Shown: in pieces, positions 35,001 to 43,200 of the stretch
Layout: the number at the start of each line of letters is the position of its first letter
How positions within the stretch are numbered: position 1 is the stretch's first letter
From: Paraburkholderia mimosarum LMG 23256 = NBRC 106338
GTDB lineage: Bacteria > Pseudomonadota > Gammaproteobacteria > Burkholderiales > Burkholderiaceae
Assembly: GCF_000739815.1 (NCBI RefSeq)
Contig: NZ_BBJJ01000019.1
Location: forward strand, 81,914 to 145,913
Direction: 5' to 3'
DNA length: 64,000 nucleotides
Notes under the pieces: model-generated
Told to the model about the DNA's origin: nothing
Database searches by the model: none
What the model saw: the letters and a program-made list of their open reading frames with translations, nothing else
Position numbers and translations under genes: made by a program

Positions 35001-36687
35001 CCGATTGCAACAGCGCCGTCGCTTCGCAGGCGACGGCCTCCCGCTGGAACGCCTCGACGATCGCGCCCTGCGAGACGATCTCATGGGTAAATAGATACGC
35101 GGTTCCCATGAGCACGCCTGGTTTCATGCCGCGCCCGAGGAGTGGCGCCGCAATCGCACTGACCATTGCGGCCGATAGCGCGTCGTGCACGCCGCCCGCG
35201 AATAGCACCTGCACGGAAGCGGCGTCCTTGATGTCCGCATGGGCGAGCAGTTCGATCGCCGATTCCCACAGAATGAAGCTCGTGCGCGGGCCCGTGTGTC
35301 CGCCGCACTCGCTGCCTTCGAGCACGAAGCGCCGCGCGCCGTCCGCGAGAAAGCCCCGTAGGAGCCCGGGCGACGGCACGTGCAGATACGTGACAGTGCC
35401 CGCCTCGTCCAGCTCCCGCGCCTGACTCGGCCGTCCACCCGCGATGATCGCGAACGGTGGCTTGAACTCACGGACGACCTCGAGCTGCGCCTGTCGCAGC
35501 TCCAGCGGCAGGAAGCCGAGAATGCCAACGCCCCAAGGATGCTCGCCGATCTGCGCCGCCGTGCTTTCGAGCAGCGCCCGCACCTGCTCGCCACGCAGCA
35601 CCGCAAGAGCGAGGAACGGCAACGCGCCGCCGTTGGCCACGGCCGCTGCGAATCCGCCGACGTCGCTCACGCGCGTCATCGGACCTTGCGCGATCGGGTA
35701 ACGCGTGCCGTGCTGCTTCGCGAGCGCCGCGTGCGGAGCGAGCGGCGTTTGTGCGGCCGCCTGCTCGATCGCGGACATCGAATGCTCGCGCAACGCGGTG
35801 ATCATGCGGCCCACCGTTCCGTAGCGCTCGGCGAAGATTGGTGCGAACGCAATGTCCTGACCGAGCGCGACCAGTCCGTCGTCAACGCACATTCTCCGCT
35901 CAAGCGTCTCTTGCCAGGCTTCGCCTCTCGCGAGCGCAACTTCGAGCTCACGTATATGGGCGCGCCCCGCGCGGTTGAAGAAGCGATAGAGCGTGTCGCC
36001 AGCCCCGATCAGAACCGTCTCGCTGCCGTCGAGCTTCGACCACTTCATGCGCTGTGCCGGATTCGAGAAGGGTCCTTCTTCGGCGAGCCAGAGCGCCTCG
36101 CCCAGCACCACGCCCGACGCGCCGGCAAGGGCCGCTGCCGCTGCGGTGTGCAAGCCGATGCCCCCCTGAATCCACCAGGGTATGTCGAGCTGCCCGCTGA
36201 ATTCCTGGAGCAGGATGAACGAGGCGTGCGGACTCACCCGCCCCCCCGCCTCGTGGCCCTTGACGATCACGCCGTCGAAGCCGGCGTCCTGCGCCGCCTT
36301 CGCACCGCGCAGATCGTGCACTTCGAGCATGACGCTGACCGCAAGCACGCGCACCTCGCTGGCGAGCCGCGCCGCGTCGCCTGCGTTTAGTCCCGCCAGC
36401 ACGAGCAGCGGCACCGGCAGGGCGTCGCCGAGCAACGCGGACAATGCCGCGAGACGGCCTGACGCATCCGCGCAGGCATCCCAGCGCACGCCCCAGGACG
36501 CCTGCTGCGAAACGCCTGCTCTGAACCGGGTGAGCGCCGCTTCGACTTCCGCGCGCGCCTTGCCGATGCCGAGATCCAGCACACCCGTGGCGCCCGCGCG
36601 GCAGGCCGCGATGGCAATTTCCGGGGTGAGCCAGCAAGACGGGGTCACGGCCATCACCTCGACCGATTTTTTCCGGGCTGCTTTCAT
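29038..36687 (-). CDS. PUFA-synthase-like megaenzyme: PfaD-like x2 - KS - AT - ACP - KR
   Basis: An intact 2549-residue multidomain synthase. Residues about 10-250 are a first nitronate-monooxygenase/PfaD-like TIM barrel (PSCWLTPEIAIAACRAGATG, WWIQGGIGLHTAAAAALAG). About 325-580 are a second (HGTRYPIAQGPMTRVSDVGGF, GSECGGHTGPRTSF, FMN type). The KS is about 686-1130 with Cys889 (DAACASS), His1024 (EAHGTGT) and His1064 (GHTKVAAG). The AT is about 1255-1570 with Ser1365 (GHSYGEY) and His1467 (AFHCA). An Ala/Pro-rich linker spans about 1640-1880. There is a single ACP with Ser1932 (LGIDSIKR). The KR spans about 2040-2530, with LVTGGACGIT and catalytic Tyr2451 (GQSDYSAANEV). KS and KR wording is closest in style to PfaA-type lipid synthases. 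No built-in dehydratase; the next gene but one supplies it. Confidence 0.9.
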   Translation of the reverse strand: MKAARKKSVEVMAVTPSCWLTPEIAIAACRAGATGVLDLGIGKARAEVEAALTRFRAGVSQQASWGVRWDACADASGRLAALSALLGDALPVPLLVLAGLNAGDAARLASEVRVLAVSVMLEVHDLRGAKAAQDAGFDGVIVKGHEAGGRVSPHASFILLQEFSGQLDIPWWIQGGIGLHTAAAAALAGASGVVLGEALWLAEEGPFSNPAQRMKWSKLDGSETVLIGAGDTLYRFFNRAGRAHIRELEVALARGEAWQETLERRMCVDDGLVALGQDIAFAPIFAERYGTVGRMITALREHSMSAIEQAAAQTPLAPHAALAKQHGTRYPIAQGPMTRVSDVGGFAAAVANGGALPFLALAVLRGEQVRALLESTAAQIGEHPWGVGILGFLPLELRQAQLEVVREFKPPFAIIAGGRPSQARELDEAGTVTYLHVPSPGLLRGFLADGARRFVLEGSECGGHTGPRTSFILWESAIELLAHADIKDAASVQVLFAGGVHDALSAAMVSAIAAPLLGRGMKPGVLMGTAYLFTHEIVSQGAIVEAFQREAVACEATALLQSGVGVYTRCAQTPFCDEFEKVRRDLILSSSSDEDTLIKLEMMNIGRLRIAAKGIAHRSNAELERGDDRYVEVDEATQHNEGIYMLGEVARLRSATCSVAELHESVSDGSEALLRRRARQVSFPGRTRREDIAIVGMACLFPGAQNLREYWQNILRGVDAIREVSDDRWRVADLFDPKRGTPDKIYSKWGGFLDDIAFDPQRYGIPPASIKSIEPVQLLALEVSRLALEDAGFDRRGFARERTATIFAVGGMNDLGTIFNFRALLPHYLRSVPGLSDTVREQILASIYETVLPKWTEDTFPGILGNVIAGRVANRLDLGGTNFTVDAACASSLAALDTGVRLLRSHDADVALVGGVDGTNGPLGFMCFAQTYALSPRGRSRPFDESADGIAISEGVGAAVLKRLADAERDGDRIYAVVKGVGSSSDGRNRSLTAPHPPAQVLALKRTYADAGIEPADVTLIEAHGTGTALGDKSEITSLNVAFGEASHGRQVCAVGSVKSMIGHTKVAAGMAGLIKAALALRHRVLPPTLGVERPASAIDFATSPFYVNTESRPWLHEGRSHPRYCGVSAFGFGGTNFHTVLAEYAGQYRESDAIDLNPRDVEIFAFAGPNRGEIEKAARRLLEGLAYPEQIDLAQLAWSLCREQSAVERVNGSHSCRLVLLATSVDDLKSKLARALDRLPGCAEITMPPALYYRENVEGPHGVCFLFPGQGSQRVNMLRDLVTAMPDLHSCFDEGTGGEGGALEARVAPHIYPLPVFSDADRELQQQALNNTAVAQPALGMVGMAAFEVLTHFGLRADFMAGHSYGEYVALCAAGAMSRKDLIRISKVRGRLSAAAPEGAMAALEAQGPRVSALIETHGLDVTIANLNAPDQTIVAGTVEAVDAALPVLAATGMRVKRLPVSAAFHCAIMAAPRDALAAELAGVEFQAPRVPVYSNTTAQPYPESGDAVRELLARHIAEPVRFTDEIEALYAAGARVFIECGPGLVLGGLVERVLGERPHAILGLDAPGRPGWLQLAQLLAQALALGLLVRLDAWFAHRGLHDWTVAEVFAEAAKRAAPGPLVWRVSAARAVPWHAPEKPAARSPAEPASAVCDGTAFAAGAAGIASGAPTVAAAACAPPAAPKAAAAATAAAPAVVPAPPPTTPTTSDRRAAMKIEHPPGEGPAAMPVAAMNGGARCSEAEFAQIQYGVARLLDLQFEQQRSLRYFIDFQTQLVGASPQRVPMAEPVLPSAPFALHVGMPAPAALAPQVLPQAAPQVAPHAAQPGIPQILGGVPPAPVLPRQIAAAVVPAAEVLAFAPSTGSIEPAIVVPEGVQAPQAVQAVSEKTSAEKLGSPDEFRAELLQAVSERTGYPVDMLDLDAHMEADLGIDSIKRIEIFSSLMVKYNLLGERDEEAVIEELSGLKSLNEIVAWYTRMTSDAAEAPVADAGGPSSKKAPAPPSSRSEGVEPEHGHAHADPVQCYAVHAVAAGLDAPGEPGGFPAGETILLVGDGPLADAFAHALQSKGGLVTRIVPGAVTRVLDDATRFECDFSALEPVKALRERVAAALPGPCGALINLMGASGAAHEHDARALFLLLKAFEADLRTGVNGGAWIVNVTAFDGQFGLSRSRAFEARSAGVLGVAKSVAREWAGAKVKCVDFDPALPPETQAAHVIAEVRSAQSGIEVGYTGEGRWLLDLKHYDVVGQDLSRLTLDPDAIVLVTGGACGITADVTRALAERYHPRLIVVGRSALPEEEHGAIAGIEDPAELKQILIRDMRASHEKVTPAEIDRVHRRILRDREMRTNLAAMRAAGSEVEYHSLDVRDEERFAALIDDIYARWGRIDGVLHGAGIISDKLIADKPLESFDAVFGTKVTPALVLERKLHPEGLKFIVFFSSVTGRFGNVGQSDYSAANEVLNKLADRMCHNWPHVHAVAINWGPWDAGMVSDELRRLYASRSIRPIPVEQGRRHFIKELERGASGEPELVISSSIQQIAMLRLGNEKGSVSK

Positions 36688-36696
36688 GGAAGGCCC

Positions 36697-37647
36697 CTAT
36701 CCACGGAAGTTGACGTGCATGACGGTGATGTGTTCCTGCTCGATGAGCCGGCGCACGCGCTCGAGATCCATCCTTTCTCGCTGCGGCAGAATCACGAGCC
36801 GCGCGCCATGCGTGAGCGGCCACAACGTTTGCCAGACGGCCTCATCGAGCGGATGTTCGGCGCCTTGCAGTAGCGAGTCGCCCTGCCCGATCGGCGCAAT
36901 CGCCTGCATCGACTCCAGCCGGTCGAGAACGTCGACGTGCTGCTGAAACACAATGGTCGGCGCATCGCCCTCGGACTCGCGGCACACCGCGCAGGCCGGC
37001 GATACGCCATCGGCCGCGCAGTCGGTCGGCCAGTTCGCGTGGCATGGGCCGGTATCGGCGTCGCAGCACACCACGTTTGCACCCACGTCCTCGAAGCACT
37101 GCAGCTGCGCGCGTTGCGTGATCACAGTTCTCGCACCCGACGCCCTCAGCACAGCGGCGAGGCGCGCATCCACCCTGGCGGGATCGAGCATCAGGCATGC
37201 CCCGCCGGCCTTGAGCACGGCGAGGATCGCGCGCACCATCGCAAGAGACTCCGGCATCAGCACTGCGCATACCTCGCGCGGGGCCAGGCCCTGTTCCTGA
37301 AGGATGGCGGCGAGGCCGTCGGCCTGGCTGTCGAGCTCGCCGTAGGTCAATTCGTCTTCACCGAACTTCACTGCGCGTGCGCCCGGATTGAGCTGCGCGC
37401 AGACTTCGAAACGCCGCTGGATGGGTTCTGGCGCGAAGTGCGCGAGCGTGAGCGCACGACGTGCCGCGGAATCTCGCTGCGGCTCGCGTATCGGGGTGCC
37501 GTTCTGTACGGGATGCAGAATGATCTCTTCAAGCATCGTCCAGTCGCGTGCGCTATGCGGCACACGGCACATCAGCGCATCGCCATTCATCACGACGTGA
37601 TGCTCCGTGAGCCACCTGTCAACGTCCGCTCTCACATCCATGGCCAT
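36697..37647 (-). CDS. Truncated/degenerate AMP-binding (adenylation-domain-like) protein
   Basis: A 316-residue protein that aligns with the N-terminal two thirds of an NRPS/acyl-CoA-ligase adenylation domain. About 65 leading residues are followed by IQRRFEVCAQLNPGARAVKF, DELTYGELDSQADGLAAIL (A1/A2 start), VCAVLMPESLAMVRAILAVLKAGGACLMLDPARVDARLAAVLRASGARTVIT (A2), and a late stretch LDEAVWQTLWPLTHGARLVILPQRERMDLERVRRLIEQEHITVMHV (A4-A5 region). The ATP-binding loop (A3, TSGSTGxPKG) and everything after A5 are absent, so catalysis looks impossible. The frame is intact, with start and operon spacing preserved (9 bp before the megaenzyme). It may act as a scaffold, or be an old truncation kept as a leader gene. 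Confidence 0.8.
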   Translation of the reverse strand: MAMDVRADVDRWLTEHHVVMNGDALMCRVPHSARDWTMLEEIILHPVQNGTPIREPQRDSAARRALTLAHFAPEPIQRRFEVCAQLNPGARAVKFGEDELTYGELDSQADGLAAILQEQGLAPREVCAVLMPESLAMVRAILAVLKAGGACLMLDPARVDARLAAVLRASGARTVITQRAQLQCFEDVGANVVCCDADTGPCHANWPTDCAADGVSPACAVCRESEGDAPTIVFQQHVDVLDRLESMQAIAPIGQGDSLLQGAEHPLDEAVWQTLWPLTHGARLVILPQRERMDLERVRRLIEQEHITVMHVNFRG

Positions 37648-37698
37648 TCCCCTTACGTGCGACGGTCCGGCGCCGCAACCCTGCCTTGCGTGCGACCG

Positions 37699-38475
37699 TC
37701 AAATGGCATCGACCGGCGCCACGGGGCCAGCGCGCCCCTCCAGCTCCGGCGCACTCGTCTTCGCCATGCGGCGCCGGTACGCGTTCTTGTGCTTGCGCAT
37801 GTTGTCGGTCAGCTCCGAGATGACCTCGCCCGCCGCATAGACGATCTGATTGAAGCTAAAACCCGCACTGATCATTTCGCGATAGAACGACTTCGCGAGG
37901 ATGCGCGCCATCTGGTTTGGCGACTGCGCCGACTCGACGACGATTTCGCCGATCGTCTTCTGGGTGCTGCGCGTCAGCGCCAGTTGCGCGAATCGAGACT
38001 TGAGGATGTGCTGCATCTGGATCACCTGGATCGATCGCGTGATGACGAGGGACAGCAGACCGAAGAGCTGCAGATCGTTCGCATCGAAGCAGCGCGCCGG
38101 CAGCCGCTGATGCGCGCGGATCACGCCGATCACCTTGCCTTGCATCTCGATCGCGGAGAACATGCGCATGCTCGCCAGCGAAGGAGCACTCAGGGCTGCG
38201 GGCAGCACTGCATCGCACGATGCGCCCGGCGTCCCGCAGTCGTTCGGCTTCGCTTCGTCGACGCGACCCTCCAGCACGTCGCCGAAATCCGTGCCGGGCC
38301 GTAACCCAATCTCCTGCACCTGCGATTCGCTTAGCATGACGATCGCGCACGCTGCATCAAGCACTTCCCCGGCTTTCACCGCCAGCTCGCTCAGGCAATC
38401 TTCGACACTTCCCGTGTATTCGATCTGGCTAAACGTGTCGCGCATTTTCATGATGACAAGCTGGCTCTCGCTCAT
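37699..38475 (-). CDS. GAF-domain protein, head gene of the biosynthetic operon
   Basis: A 258-residue protein. Residues about 20-155 form a GAF-like fold (SVEDCLSELAVKAGEVLDAACAIVMLSESQVQEIG, then MRMFSAIEMQGKVIGVIRAHQRLPARCFDANDLQLFGLLSLVITRSIQVIQM). A helical C-terminus follows (LTRSTQKTIGEIVVESAQSPNQMARILAKSFYREMISAGFSFNQIVYAAGEVISEL), which has no DNA-binding motif I can name. It is the first gene of the operon, 51 bp before the adenylation-like gene, so it is either a sensor/regulator of the pathway or an enzyme-associated partner. Several Cys residues in the GAF part (CGTPGASCDAV) could hold a metal or respond to redox. Function is not assigned. Confidence 0.8.
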   Translation of the reverse strand: MSESQLVIMKMRDTFSQIEYTGSVEDCLSELAVKAGEVLDAACAIVMLSESQVQEIGLRPGTDFGDVLEGRVDEAKPNDCGTPGASCDAVLPAALSAPSLASMRMFSAIEMQGKVIGVIRAHQRLPARCFDANDLQLFGLLSLVITRSIQVIQMQHILKSRFAQLALTRSTQKTIGEIVVESAQSPNQMARILAKSFYREMISAGFSFNQIVYAAGEVISELTDNMRKHKNAYRRRMAKTSAPELEGRAGPVAPVDAI

Positions 38476-38978
38476 TGCTAAACCATCCTAATTAATTAAT
38501 GGACACATTCTCCGCGCATTGCCGCCCTGCTCCCGTTGCCTTTCGCCGCGCGTCCTTGCCCTTCCGGTGCGAATGCCCTCCCAGTTACACTGCGATGGAC
38601 GTTTTATCCGGGCCCCTCTGATCGCGATGCCATCTGCATTCGCCTGCCTGTCCGTGGGGAATCGGTGTACTGGATATTATTGGATCGATGCGCCTGCATC
38701 CGCCATATTCACTAAAGTTTCAGACGCGATTTCCGCATGGCATATCGATAGTTTCAAAAGTCAGCACGCGCTGAAATCCGGTCACCGGCTTCGCTGATGC
38801 CATGATTTGTCCAGCGAGAGATTCAAGCGATCCCGGCTGCTTCCGGCGGCTTTTGTCCTTGATGTGAGATTCCGCCAAAAAAACCATTCTTTCCGACGAA
38901 GTCGCGATCCCCAAAAACGTGGCCAGTATGATGCAACGCAGCGGATAACAAGATTGCGCGCCTCAATGGGAGACCGCG
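38476..38978. other. Divergent promoter region of the biosynthetic operon and AraC regulator
   Basis: Five hundred bases with no convincing gene. Next to the GAF gene start is the AT palindrome ATTAATTAAT (38491-38500). AT-rich patches at 38670-38720 and 38870-38900 could hold the -10/-35 boxes of the two divergent units, but I cannot fix them. At 38762-38781 lies a 20-base sequence repeated exactly at 63180-63199 (listed under findings). Confidence 0.5.
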
Positions 38979-39968
38979 ATGAGCCTGAGATACTTCGACA
39001 CGACGGGGCGCAGCTCGCAACTAGAGACAGCCACTCCGTCCGCCGCCTACACAATGAGCCGCATCGCGATACTCATTCTCGATGCATGTCGGCTCAGCGA
39101 AGCGGCCTGGGTGGCGGAAACGTGGCAGCTTGTCAACGAGGCACTGTCATGGTCGGACGAAGCCGCGCATCGCTATCATGTTTGCGTACTTTCCGCGGAA
39201 AAAGGCAGTATCGCCTGTGCGTCGTCGATCCGGCTCCTCACCGAGAGTATCGAAGATTACGATCCGCGCATGTTCAAGGCGATCTTCGTTGGAATCGGCA
39301 ACACCACGTTCAAGCCGCGTGTAATCGACTGGCTCATACTGGCCGGCCCCGACGTGGAGTTGATCGCCCTGTCGAATAACGCCGAGGCGTTGCTTACCCA
39401 GGTGCGCCCGCCTTCCAGGGATGCGGCAAGCCGGAGCACCGAAAAGAAGATGTGCGGCATGGCGGCGGCCGAGCGCGTGCTCGCGATGGCAGAGCGCGAC
39501 TTCGGCACACTGGTGCGCATCCGCAGTGAGATGCTGCGCGCAAACCTGCCCGCCACTACCAACGGCGCCAGAACCGCGAACATCCACGGGACATTCGCGC
39601 TCAGTGAGCGCATCGAAGCCTCGCTCCAGTGGATCAAGAGCAATCATTCCGGCGCCGTGTCGATTTCCGAGCTAGCGCGGCGCGCCTCCATGAGCGAGCG
39701 AAATTTCCTGCGACGTTTCAAGACTGAGGTCGGACAAACCCCTCGCGAATATCTCGCGCGCGTGCGGCTCGAAAATGCGCAGATCCTGCTCGTGCAAACC
39801 GACCTGCCCGTCGACAAGATCGCGAGGCGCTGCGGGCTATTCAATGGCGACCAGCTACGCCGCTATTTCCTCAAATACCTGTCTATTTCGCCGCTGGAAT
39901 ACCGCGCGCTGGCGCGCGAGCGCCCCGTAACGGGCGCCTTGATCGAGACCCTCAACGCTGGCGCCTGA
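38979..39968 (+). CDS. AraC-family transcriptional regulator (GlxA-like)
   Basis: A 329-residue regulator. Residues about 25-190 resemble the DJ-1/PfpI-like half of GlxA proteins (IAILILDACRLSEAAWVAETWQLVNEAL, then FKAIFVGIGNTTFKPRVIDWL) but in a diverged form. Residues about 215-315 are the AraC double helix-turn-helix (IEASLQWIKSNHSGAVSISELARRASMSERNFLRRFKTEVGQTPREYLARVRLENAQILLVQTDLPVDKIARRCGLFNGDQLRRYFLKYL). It is divergent from the biosynthetic operon and co-directional with the autotransporter 236 bp downstream, so it may control either or both. The ribosome-binding site is GGGAGACC. The regulator at 45544 shares SMSERNFLRRFK and NLPVDKIA/DLPVDKIA, so they are paralogues. Confidence 0.88.
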   Translation: MSLRYFDTTGRSSQLETATPSAAYTMSRIAILILDACRLSEAAWVAETWQLVNEALSWSDEAAHRYHVCVLSAEKGSIACASSIRLLTESIEDYDPRMFKAIFVGIGNTTFKPRVIDWLILAGPDVELIALSNNAEALLTQVRPPSRDAASRSTEKKMCGMAAAERVLAMAERDFGTLVRIRSEMLRANLPATTNGARTANIHGTFALSERIEASLQWIKSNHSGAVSISELARRASMSERNFLRRFKTEVGQTPREYLARVRLENAQILLVQTDLPVDKIARRCGLFNGDQLRRYFLKYLSISPLEYRALARERPVTGALIETLNAGA

Positions 39969-40204
39969 GCCGACGCGCCACGGGCCAAATCTTCACATGT
40001 CGACACGCGCTCGACGGCAATGGGTCCGGACAATCCAGGAATAGCGATGCGTATAACGAGATCGCGCGAGCCGTGTCGCCTCACGGCGACGTCCTCCGGC
40101 TCATTTGATTCGTTATGCGAAATAGCTTTATCACGGAATGGTGAGTGCGGCAAAGATCCGTTCCGTTTAATGCGCGTCAGTCCGGAATCAGCAGGGAGAC
40201 CACG

Positions 40205-43200
40205 TTGAAACTCATCACCTATCGCCGCAGATTCTGTGTACACAGGTTTGGCCGGCGCTCGAAGCGGATCTCCCGCCTGACGGCGCTGCTCCTGTCGAGC
40301 GTCATGGCTCACACCTGGCCGGGGACCGCGGGCGCCCAAAAAGTCGTCAGCGCGGGGCAGACAGCGATGGGCGCTGGCGTGCCGACCGGTCCAGGCCAGG
40401 CCCAGTGGGTGATGAGCGTCGGCACGGCGATATCGGCCGTTGTGAACGGCGCAACCAAACAGCAAGGAGCAAGCAGCACTGCCATTGGAACAACACAGAC
40501 TGTCGTCGATGGGAGAACGGCGGCCGGGACAACGCTCTCCAATGGCGTCCAGTACATCGCCAGCGGCGGCAGCGCCACCGACACCGTGATCAGTGGCCTG
40601 GGCGCCGCACCGGCCATCGCCCAGCCTGGCGCGATCACGCTCACCGCCGTCGATCCGGGCGCCTTGCGTATTTCGGCAATTCCCTCCGCGCCCAACGGCG
40701 TCACGATTCTCGTAAGCTCGGGCGGGTCGGTGCGGAGCGCAACGCTCGACGCCGCGCTTCAATTCGTCGATAGCGGCGGCACGGCGACCCGCAACACGAT
40801 CATTGGCGGTGTTCAGCTCGTGAATGGCGGCGGCACGACATTCGACAACGATGTGGCCGGCGGGGTGCAGATCGTCAACGGCAGCGGCAGCTCCGCCACC
40901 CGCAACTCGCTCATCGGCAGCGTGCAGGTCATCGACAACGGCGGCGCCGCGAGCCACGTCGCGATCCTGGGCGGCGTCCAGTGCCTCGATGCCGGCGCAA
41001 CGGCAACGAGCAACGCGCTAACGGCGAGCTACCAGTTCATTGGCTACGCAAGCACCGCGACAAGCAACACACTCCACTTCAGCGCGCAGGACATCGGCTA
41101 CCGCGGCACCGCCAAAGAAACGACGCTCGATCATAGTGTCCAGCGCGTCATGTCCGGTGGCACGGCCATCGGGACCTCCGTCAATTCCGCCAGCAAGCAG
41201 CAAGTCCTGGGCGGCAGCGCAGTCAGCACCGTGATCAACAGCGGCGGCACGCAGACCGTTGCGAGCGGCGGTATCGCCACCCGGAACAGTGTCAACGATG
41301 GCGGCGTGCAATACGTCACGAGCGGCGGCGGCGTAGTCGACACAGTCGTCTCCAGCGGAGGGGAGCAGTATGTGGCGGGCGGCGCGGCGACCATCAACGT
41401 CGTCGATGGCGGCACGCAGACCATCACCAGCGGTGGCCTCGCCACCAGCAATACGGTGCTCGCGCAAGGCGCGCAGTACGTGGCGGCTTCGGGCACGGCC
41501 ACGCAAACGTGGGTCGGCGGTGGCGGTCACCAATACGTAGTGGGCGGCGCGGCGAATGGCAACACCATCGACCGCGGCGGGGCACAGATCGTCGCAAGCG
41601 GCGGAATCGCCACCAGCAACAGCATCAACAACGGCGGCGTGCAGTACGTAGCGAGCGCGGGGACGGCCGTTTCCACGACCGTCAACAGTGGCATGCAGAC
41701 TGTCGGCGCGGGCGGCACGGTCATCGGTACGACGGTCAACCCGGGCGGCGCCCAGTATCTGACGAACGGCTCCCTCGCAGCCAACACAACGCTCAACGGC
41801 GGCGTACAAAGCGTCAATGCCGGCGGCCTCGCCAACGTCACGATGGTCAACGCCGCCGGATTCCAGGCCGTCAATGACGGCGCGCTCACGAACGCCACCG
41901 TGATCAACAACGGCGGCTTGCAGGTCGTCATGGCGGGCGGCGTGACCAGCGGCTCCGTCGTCAACAGCGGGGGCAAGCAGAACGTGCTTGGCACAGTGGT
42001 GAGCGCAACAGTCGATAGCGGCGGCACGCTCATGGTCGGCCAGGGCGGCACATCGGGCAAGCTCGCCGGCAACACGCACAACGACGGCACGATCGTGTTC
42101 AACCTCGCCGGCACCTACACGTACAGCGGCGCATTCACAGGTAGCGGCACCCTCGTGGATGCCCATACCGGCACGCTCATCCTGAACGGCGCGAGCAACG
42201 CATACAGCGGCGCGACGCAGGTGGTCGCGGGCACGCTCGAAGTCGGCGACAGTGCGCATACATCGGCCACGCTCGGGGGAGACGTCGTCGTGAGCCAGGC
42301 CGGCACCTTGCGCGGGCACGGCACGATCGGCGGCAGCGTCATCAACGCCGGGATCGTGAGCCCGGGCGGCTCGATCGGCACGACGACGATCGCCGGCGAT
42401 TACCAGCAGGCGGCCAACGCCACGCTGCAAGTGGAGATCAGCCCGACGTCGGCCTCGCAACTCGACGTGATGGGCAACGCGACACTCGCTGGCACGCTCG
42501 CCGTTGTCTACGACGCAGGCAGCAACGGCGCTTCCAGCGTCTATGGACCAGGGAGTGTGAAGCTGCTCAAGGCGTCGTCCATCGACGGCAGGTTCTCGGG
42601 CGCACCGCTCGCGATCGTCCAAAGTGGCGCGAACCTGAGCTATGTGACACCCAGCGTCACCTACAAGGCGAACGAAGTGGATCTCCTCCTGACACCGAAC
42701 GACACGAGCATTTTCACCGCAATGGGTTCTGCGGTCTCGCAGGTCGCCCAGGCGACGAACGCGGCGATCCTCGATCGGCTCAGCCACCTGTGCCGCACCC
42801 ACAAGGGGCGAAATTGCATCGCCGGCACTGACAACGTGTGGATCAAGGCCACAGGCGACTACTCGCGCACCGACAACAAAGGCGGGGTCTCGGGCTACTC
42901 GGCGCACCAGTATGGCTTCATCGCTGGCTACGACCACCGCATCGGACGCTACGACGTGGGCGGAACGCTTGCATACAGCCATGTCGACGTAAGCGAAGCG
43001 CACACGCCCGACACGGGTACGGCCGACAGCCTGCGATGGGCCGCCTACGGCGCGATGTGGACCGGCCCGGTCAACCTGGCCGCCACCATCGGTCTCGGCT
43101 ACGACTTCATCGACCAGAAGCGGCCGTTCGGCACCGCAACGGGCACCGCGTCGGGCAGCCACAACGGCCTTGAAGTCACCGCCGCTGCGCAGGCAAGCAT

